Below are positions 4,879 through 9,047 of a DNA stretch of 9,047 nucleotides, one piece after another. Position 1 is the first letter of the stretch. The number at the start of each line of letters is the position of its first letter. The DNA lies in assembly GCA_025935735.1 (NCBI GenBank), contig JAICUS010000218.1, positions 1-9,047 on the forward strand, given 5' to 3'. Made by a program: the position numbers and the translations under genes. The stretch is from Solirubrobacteraceae bacterium. GTDB taxonomy: Bacteria > Actinomycetota > Thermoleophilia > Solirubrobacterales > Solirubrobacteraceae. The notes beneath the pieces were generated by a model. It ran no database searches. It was not told the origin of the DNA and saw nothing but the letters and a program-made list of their open reading frames with translations.

Positions 4879-7473
4879 ATGGCCGGCGCCAATGGCGACA
4901 CCCCTCGCGAGCTGTTCCTGATCGACGGGAACTCGCTGGCCTATCGCGCGTTCTTCGCGCTCCCGGAGTCGATCTCCACGTCCGACGGACGGCCCACGAA
5001 CGCCATCTTCGGCTTCGCCTCGATGCTGGTGAAGATCCTCACGGACTACGGCCAGGTCCCGACCGTCGTGGTGTGGGACGCCGGCATGTCCGGCCGCAAG
5101 GAGATCTCCGCCGACTACAAGGCGCAGCGCTCCACCCGGCCCGACCTGCTCAAGCTCCAGTGGCCCCACCTGCGGCCGCTGGTGGAGGCCTTCGGCTACC
5201 GCAACGTCTCCGTCGAGGGCTTCGAGGCCGACGACGTCATCGCGGCGCTCACCGAGCAGGCCAAGGAGCGCGGGATCCCGGTCATGGTCGTCACCGGTGA
5301 CCGCGACGCCTACCAGCTCGTCGACGACGGCGTGCGGATCATGTCCACCTCGCGCGGCGTGACGGACACCAAGGTCTACGACCGCCAGGGCGTGATCGAC
5401 CGCTACGGCATCCCGCCGGAGCTGATCCCGGACTTCATCGGCCTCAAGGGCGACACGAGCGACAACATCCCCGGCGTCCCGGGCATCGGCGACAAGACCG
5501 CGGCCGACCTCCTGCAGCGCTTCGGCGACCTCGAGAGCGTCCTGTCGAGCGTCGACCAGATCTCCGGCGCCAAGCGCAAGGAGAACCTGACCAACCACGC
5601 CGACGACGCCCGCCTCTCCAAGCGGCTGGCCACGATGGTGCGCGACGTGCCGATCGACATCGACCTCGAGGTCGAGTTCACCAAGGTGCCCGACCGCGGC
5701 AACCTGCGGACGGTCTTCCGCGACTGGGAGCTGCGCGACCCGCTCAGGCGCCTGGAGGAGGCGCTCGAGGCCGCCGAGCTGGACGAGATCCCGCGTCCCG
5801 AGGACGTCGAGACGATCACCGTCACCACCGGGCTCGGCCGGCCGGCCGATGTCGCCCGGCTGCCCGGCGACGAGCTCACGCTGATCGTGGCCGCGCCGGA
5901 GATCCCCGAGGGCGAGCTCATCCCGCGCGAGACGAAGTGGCGTTTCGCCGCCTACGCCGGCGGCAACCGGGCGCTCGCCGGCGACCTCGACGACCCCGCG
6001 CAGCTCGTGGCGGCGGCGGGGACCCGGCCCGTGGTCGCCCACGCCGCCAAGGCCCTGCACGACGTCCCGGAGAACCTGGCGTTCGACACCGAGGTCGCCG
6101 CGTACCTGCTCGACCCCGCGCGGCGCGGCTACCCCCTCGAGGAGCTCACCGAGGAACGCGGGATCGCCGCCGACGCGGGCGACCCGCTGGCCACGCAGGC
6201 GGTGCTGATCCACGAGCTGGCAAAGCGCCAGCGCCCGCAGATCCACGAGCGGGCGCTCGAGCCGCTGCTCAACGAGATCGAGCTCCCGCTCGTCCACGTC
6301 CTGCGCGAGACCGAGAAGATCGGGATCAAGCTGGACACGCGCAGGCTCGAGACGGTGGCCACCCGCATCAAGGAGGACGTCGTCCGGCTCGAGCGCGAGA
6401 TCTGGGAGCTGGCCGGCGAGGAGTTCGTCATCGGCTCGCCGCAGCAGCTCGGCGCCGTGCTGTTCGACAAGCTCAAGCTCTCGCGCAAGCGCCGTGGCAA
6501 GACCGGCTACTCCACCGACGCCCGCGTGCTGCAGGCGATCCGCGAGGAGCACGAGATCATCCCCAAGATCGAGCGCTATCGCGAGCTGAGCAAGCTCGCC
6601 CAGACCTATCTGGACGCGCTCCCCGCCTGGATCGGCGAAGACGGCCGCCTGCACACGACGTTCGAGCAGACGACGGCCTCGACCGGGCGCCTGTCCTCGA
6701 TCAACCCGAACCTGCAGAACATCCCGATCCGCACCGAGACCGGCCGCGAGATCCGGGCCTGCTTCGTGGCCGAGCCCGGCGATCGCCTGTTGAGCGTCGA
6801 CTATTCGCAGGTCGAGCTGCGCGTGCTCGCCCACATCGCGGGCGAGCAGGTGCTCAAGGACATCTTCGCCCGCGGCGAGGACGTCCACACCGAGACGGCG
6901 AGCGCGGTCTTCGAGCTCCCGCCCGAAAAGCTCGACGTCGGCATGCGCTCCAAGGCCAAGATGGTCAACTACGGGATCGTCTACGGGCTGAGCGCCTACG
7001 GGCTCTCCGACCGGCTGCGGATCCCCCAAGAGGAGGCGCAGGAGTTCATCGACCGCTACCTGGCGCGCTTCCCCGCCGTCGCGCAGTTCATGAAGGACGC
7101 GGTCGAGCAGGCCGAGCAGCACGGCTACGTCTCGACGCTGTTCGGCCGGCGCCGGCAGATCCCCGAGATCCGCGCGCGCAACTGGCAGATGCGCAAGCTG
7201 GGGGAGCGGCTCGCGGTCAACACGGTGATCCAGGGGACCGCCGCGGACATCATCAAGGTGGCGATGGTCCGCTGCCACGACGCGCTCGCCGCGGCCGGGC
7301 TGCGGACCCGCGTGATCCTGCAGATCCACGACGAGCTGCTGTTCGAGGGCCCGGCCGGCGAGATGGCCGCGGCGACCGAGATCGTCACCCGCGAGATGGT
7401 CGGCGCGGCCGAGCTGGATCCACCTCTGACCGTCGACGCGGGAGTCGGGGAGAACTGGCTCGACGCGAAGTAG
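4879..7473 (+). CDS. polA: DNA polymerase I
   Basis: Fills gaps and removes RNA primers during lagging-strand synthesis and repair. The 864 residues show three regions. The 5' nuclease (about 1-300) has LIDGNSLAYRAFF (Asp16), GFEADDVIAAL, TGDRDAYQLV and the DNA-binding FIGLKGDTSDNIPGVPGIGDKTA. The middle exonuclease-like domain (about 310-470) lacks the DxE motif and a convincing second acidic motif, although FDTEVAAYLLDP remains, so it is probably inactive for proofreading. The polymerase domain (about 480-864) is complete: motif A VDYSQVELR (catalytic Asp641, steric-gate Glu646), O helix RSKAKMVNYGIVYG (Arg690, Lys694, Tyr698, Tyr702) and motif C QIHDELL (Asp818, Glu819). Tyr698 replaces the phenylalanine of E. 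coli Pol I (Phe762) and Taq, as in mycobacterial PolA. Divergent from the repeat-protein gene; the CoxG-like gene follows after 37 bp on the same strand. The start is fixed by the leaderless promoter. Confidence 0.98.
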   Translation: MAGANGDTPRELFLIDGNSLAYRAFFALPESISTSDGRPTNAIFGFASMLVKILTDYGQVPTVVVWDAGMSGRKEISADYKAQRSTRPDLLKLQWPHLRPLVEAFGYRNVSVEGFEADDVIAALTEQAKERGIPVMVVTGDRDAYQLVDDGVRIMSTSRGVTDTKVYDRQGVIDRYGIPPELIPDFIGLKGDTSDNIPGVPGIGDKTAADLLQRFGDLESVLSSVDQISGAKRKENLTNHADDARLSKRLATMVRDVPIDIDLEVEFTKVPDRGNLRTVFRDWELRDPLRRLEEALEAAELDEIPRPEDVETITVTTGLGRPADVARLPGDELTLIVAAPEIPEGELIPRETKWRFAAYAGGNRALAGDLDDPAQLVAAAGTRPVVAHAAKALHDVPENLAFDTEVAAYLLDPARRGYPLEELTEERGIAADAGDPLATQAVLIHELAKRQRPQIHERALEPLLNEIELPLVHVLRETEKIGIKLDTRRLETVATRIKEDVVRLEREIWELAGEEFVIGSPQQLGAVLFDKLKLSRKRRGKTGYSTDARVLQAIREEHEIIPKIERYRELSKLAQTYLDALPAWIGEDGRLHTTFEQTTASTGRLSSINPNLQNIPIRTETGREIRACFVAEPGDRLLSVDYSQVELRVLAHIAGEQVLKDIFARGEDVHTETASAVFELPPEKLDVGMRSKAKMVNYGIVYGLSAYGLSDRLRIPQEEAQEFIDRYLARFPAVAQFMKDAVEQAEQHGYVSTLFGRRRQIPEIRARNWQMRKLGERLAVNTVIQGTAADIIKVAMVRCHDALAAAGLRTRVILQIHDELLFEGPAGEMAAATEIVTREMVGAAELDPPLTVDAGVGENWLDAK

Positions 7474-7496
7474 CCTCCCTGTCCCCAGGTACGCAC

Positions 7497-7503
7497 GAGG
7501 AGG
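7497..7503 (+). promoter_or_regulatory. Strong ribosome binding site for a TTG-started gene
   Basis: GAGGAGG lies 7 bases before TTG 7511 and decides that unusual start codon. Its presence, with only 37 bp after polA and no -10 box, suggests translation from a polA read-through transcript. Confidence 0.7.
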
Positions 7504-7510
7504 CCGTCCC

Positions 7511-8278
7511 TTGAAGCTGGAGAACGAGTTCACGGTGCCCGCGGGCATCGACCAGGCGTGGTCGGTCCTGCTCGACGTCGAGCGCGTCGCGCCGTGCCTG
7601 CCCGGCGCGGCCGTCGAGCCGGGGGCCGGCGAGGAGGGCGTCTACAACGGCACGATGACGGTCAAGATCGGGCCGATCACCGCGCGCTACAAGGGGACGG
7701 TCCGGGTCCTGGAGGCCGACGAGGCCAACCGCCGCGCGGTCATGCGCGCCCAGGCCAAGGATGCCCGCGGCCAGGGCACGGCGTCGGCGACGATCACCTC
7801 GACGATGGAGGAGGCGCCCGACGGCACCCGCGTGAAGGTCGTCACCGACATGCGCGTGACCGGCCCGGCCGCCCAGTTCGGCCGCGGGGTGATGCAGGAC
7901 GTCTCGGCGAAGATGATGCGCCAGTTCGCCGACTGCCTGGCCCAGGAGATGGGCGGCGGCCCGGCGGCTGCCCCGGCGGACGCCACGTGGAGCGCGGCGG
8001 CGGGCGACGAGCCGTCCGGTGGGCCCGCGGCGGGCGGCGAGCCGGCGGCTCCGGCTCCGGCGGCAGCCGGGAACGGCGACGTGGCGCCGGCGCAAGCCCC
8101 GCCCGAGGAGGCGGCGGCGCCGGCGGGCGAGGCCCCCGCGGCGCCCCCGCGGCCGCGGCCCACGCCCGAGGTGCTCGACCTGGCCGACGCGGGGCGGGAG
8201 GCCGTGCTCAAGCGCGCCGCGCCGGTGGTCGGCGCCGCGCTGGTGCTGCTGATCCTCCTGCGGATCATCCGCCGCTGA
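7511..8278 (+). CDS. CoxG-family SRPBCC protein with C-terminal membrane anchor
   Basis: Residues 1 to about 150 form an SRPBCC (START-like) lipid- or ligand-binding domain of the CoxG type: it opens MKLENEFTVPAGIDQAW, then has the family hallmark APCLPGA, YNGTMTVKIGPI, ARYKGTVRVLE and a long C-terminal helix ending FADCLAQEM. An Ala/Pro/Gly-rich linker (about 153-222) leads to a conserved-looking LDLADAGREAVLKRAA and one hydrophobic helix (about 233-250) ending in RIIRR, which suggests a tail anchor on the cytoplasmic face of the membrane. CoxG of aerobic CO dehydrogenase is membrane-bound and has been linked to quinone delivery, but no CO dehydrogenase genes are visible here, so this may be a paralogue for another hydrophobic ligand. 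It uses a TTG start with a strong ribosome binding site and probably shares a transcript with polA. Family assignment is firm; the partner is unknown. Confidence 0.88.
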   Translation: MKLENEFTVPAGIDQAWSVLLDVERVAPCLPGAAVEPGAGEEGVYNGTMTVKIGPITARYKGTVRVLEADEANRRAVMRAQAKDARGQGTASATITSTMEEAPDGTRVKVVTDMRVTGPAAQFGRGVMQDVSAKMMRQFADCLAQEMGGGPAAAPADATWSAAAGDEPSGGPAAGGEPAAPAPAAAGNGDVAPAQAPPEEAAAPAGEAPAAPPRPRPTPEVLDLADAGREAVLKRAAPVVGAALVLLILLRIIRR

Positions 8279-8307
8279 AGTTCATCCAAACGGCGCCGCG
8301 GCGCTGG

Positions 8308-8313
8308 TACGAT
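8308..8313 (+). promoter_or_regulatory. -10 box (TACGAT) just upstream of the small membrane protein
   Basis: TACGAT fits TAnnnT and lies 9 bases before ATG 8323, so the transcript would begin about two bases before the start codon. No ribosome binding site is visible, consistent with a near-leaderless message. Confidence 0.5.
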
Positions 8314-8322
8314 CGCGCCGAG

Positions 8323-8571
8323 ATGCGCGGTCGCCGGCGCATGCTGCTCCAGGTCCTGAGCGAGACGTTCTTCCTGCTCGTCCTCGGGGTGGTGGCGATG
8401 TTCGCGTTCTTTGTCGCCCTGGGAGCCCTCAAGCCCGGCCAGGTGGTCGGATTGTCGATCGCGGTCGCCGTGCTGGCCGCGATCTGGGTCGCCCACGCCA
8501 TGTGGGCCACGCGCCACTCGGACGGCCGCGACCCGGCGACCGTCCGCGCTCGCGAGCGGCGCGGTTTCTAA
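8323..8571 (+). CDS. Small two-helix membrane protein, function unknown
   Basis: 82 residues, not recognised as a named family. A basic start (MRGRRRM) precedes a first hydrophobic helix (about 14-36, with FFLLVLGVVAMFAFF), a short KPGQ turn, a second helix (about 40-62, GLSIAVAVLAAIWVAHAMWA) and a charged Arg-rich tail ending RERRGF. By the positive-inside rule both ends should face the cytoplasm with a very short external loop. ATG 8323 is chosen because it follows the -10 box; the frame is open much further upstream through the CoxG-like gene, but only as a shadow. The stop codon TAA overlaps the possible sigma-28 promoter of the next gene. It could be a small integral membrane accessory protein; no partner can be named. 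Confidence 0.75.
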   Translation: MRGRRRMLLQVLSETFFLLVLGVVAMFAFFVALGALKPGQVVGLSIAVAVLAAIWVAHAMWATRHSDGRDPATVRARERRGF

Positions 8572-8596
8572 AGATCGCCGCCGACTCAGCCGACTA
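8569..8596 (+). promoter_or_regulatory. Possible flagellar sigma-28 (FliA/SigD-type) promoter
   Basis: TAAA (8569-8572), a 16-base spacer and GCCGACTA (8589-8596) resemble the SigD pattern TAAA-N14-16-GCCGATAT and the FliA -10 GCCGATAA (6 of 8 matches). It lies immediately before a gene that looks like a chemoreceptor, the classical target of this sigma factor. GCCGACT also occurs at 8580-8586, so the motif may partly reflect local repetition. Confidence 0.45.
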
Positions 8597-8607
8597 CCGG
8601 GGCAACC

Positions 8608-9047
8608 ATGCCCTCGCTCGTCTCTCGCCTCGGTATCCGGGGCCAGCTCCTCATCGCACCCGCCGCCGTCCTCGTCCTGATGGGCGTGCTCGGCCTCGTC
8701 GGGTACCGCGGCCTCGCCGACGCCGCCGACCAGGCCCGCGTCTCCGCCGCCGAGACCACCGTCGTCGAGAACCTGCGCGACTCGAACTCGCGCATGTTCG
8801 AGGGCGACCGCTTCCTGAGCCTCGGGCTGCGCGCCACCAGCGCGAAGGACTTCAAGGCCATGCGCGCCGAGGACGTCGACGTGATGAAGGAGTCCTTCGA
8901 CGGCTTCACGCAGTTCGCCCAGCACGCCCGCACGCCCGCGCTGCGTCGCCAGGCGGCCGCTCAGGCGGCGCTCATCGCCAAGATCGAGCGCGGCCGCCAG
9001 CACGTCTTCGACCTCGCCGCCGGCAGCATCGGCAAGCCGCTCTCGCC
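8608..9047 (+). CDS. Membrane sensor, probably methyl-accepting chemotaxis protein (N-terminal part)
   Basis: The 146 visible residues show a short cytoplasmic start (MPSLVSRLGIRGQ), one membrane helix (about 13-33, LLIAPAAVLVLMGVLGLVGY) and then a long, hydrophilic, mostly helical extracytoplasmic region with Ala/Arg/Glu-rich heptad-like stretches. This fits the four-helix-bundle ligand domain of a chemoreceptor. The second membrane helix, HAMP domain and signalling domain would lie beyond the window, so a sensor histidine kinase or diguanylate cyclase cannot be excluded. The sigma-28-like promoter tips the balance to a chemoreceptor. ATG 8608 has a weak GGGG at 8599-8602 five bases upstream; a start at the promoter's expected position would leave only a few leader bases. 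Confidence 0.65.
   Translation, partial: MPSLVSRLGIRGQLLIAPAAVLVLMGVLGLVGYRGLADAADQARVSAAETTVVENLRDSNSRMFEGDRFLSLGLRATSAKDFKAMRAEDVDVMKESFDGFTQFAQHARTPALRRQAAAQAALIAKIERGRQHVFDLAAGSIGKPLS

Noticed and set aside
4671..4901. N-terminal extension of the repeat protein to an upstream Met at 4901
   Set aside because: It would overlap the start of polA and its promoter, has no ribosome binding site, and the added residues show no conserved pattern; AGAGG supports ATG 4670.
4723..7548. A very long open frame (941 codons) on the minus strand opposite polA
   Set aside because: The plus strand encodes an intact DNA polymerase I with all motifs; the minus frame is an antisense shadow made possible by the scarcity of stop codons in GC-rich DNA. 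Its product is only Leu/Asp/Val/Gly-rich filler with no recognisable domain.
7687..9003. A 438-codon minus-strand frame across the CoxG-like, small membrane and sensor genes
   Set aside because: It runs antisense to three plus-strand genes that each have their own start signals and recognisable features.

Overview
The window is very GC-rich, with G/C at almost every third codon position, and carries seven genes, two of them cut by the window edges. Three genes have a TAnnnT -10 hexamer 7 to 9 bases before the start codon, a leaderless layout typical of Actinomycetota. PolA has a tyrosine in its O helix and a degenerate exonuclease domain, and a CoxG-like protein and a probable chemoreceptor with a flagellar-sigma-like promoter are also present. 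Together these suggest an actinobacterium, possibly a motile soil lineage such as Solirubrobacterales (Thermoleophilia). The lineage is inferred from style, not from a marker gene.

Left part (1-2858): an ACT-domain malic enzyme reads leftward and leaves the window just before its C-terminus. It is divergent from a 14-TM DHA2-type (EmrB/QacA-like) drug exporter reading rightward. The 38 bp between their starts holds the exporter's -10 box and an imperfect 19-bp inverted repeat that could be an operator.

Middle (2859-4878): a 141-bp convergent spacer with two GC hairpins is followed by a leftward gene for a 556-residue low-complexity protein. This has an acidic N-terminus, about nine in-frame Ala/Pro/Glu repeats, an Arg-rich segment, a short ordered-looking domain and an RGG/glycine-rich stretch. 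It is the least ordinary gene here and looks like a nucleic-acid-binding or condensate-forming protein. A 208-bp divergent spacer separates it from polA.

Right part (4879-9047): polA encodes complete DNA polymerase I. It is followed 37 bp later by a CoxG-family SRPBCC protein with an Ala/Pro linker and a C-terminal membrane anchor, probably co-transcribed. Next comes an 82-residue two-helix membrane protein with its own -10 box. Last is the N-terminus of a membrane sensor, probably a methyl-accepting chemotaxis protein, preceded by a sigma-28 (FliA/SigD)-like promoter that overlaps the previous stop codon.

No RNA genes, insertion sequences, CRISPR arrays, attachment sites or origins were seen. 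No stretch over 300 bases lacks a gene. The genes look like ordinary chromosomal housekeeping and envelope functions; I see no evidence of a defence island or mobile element.
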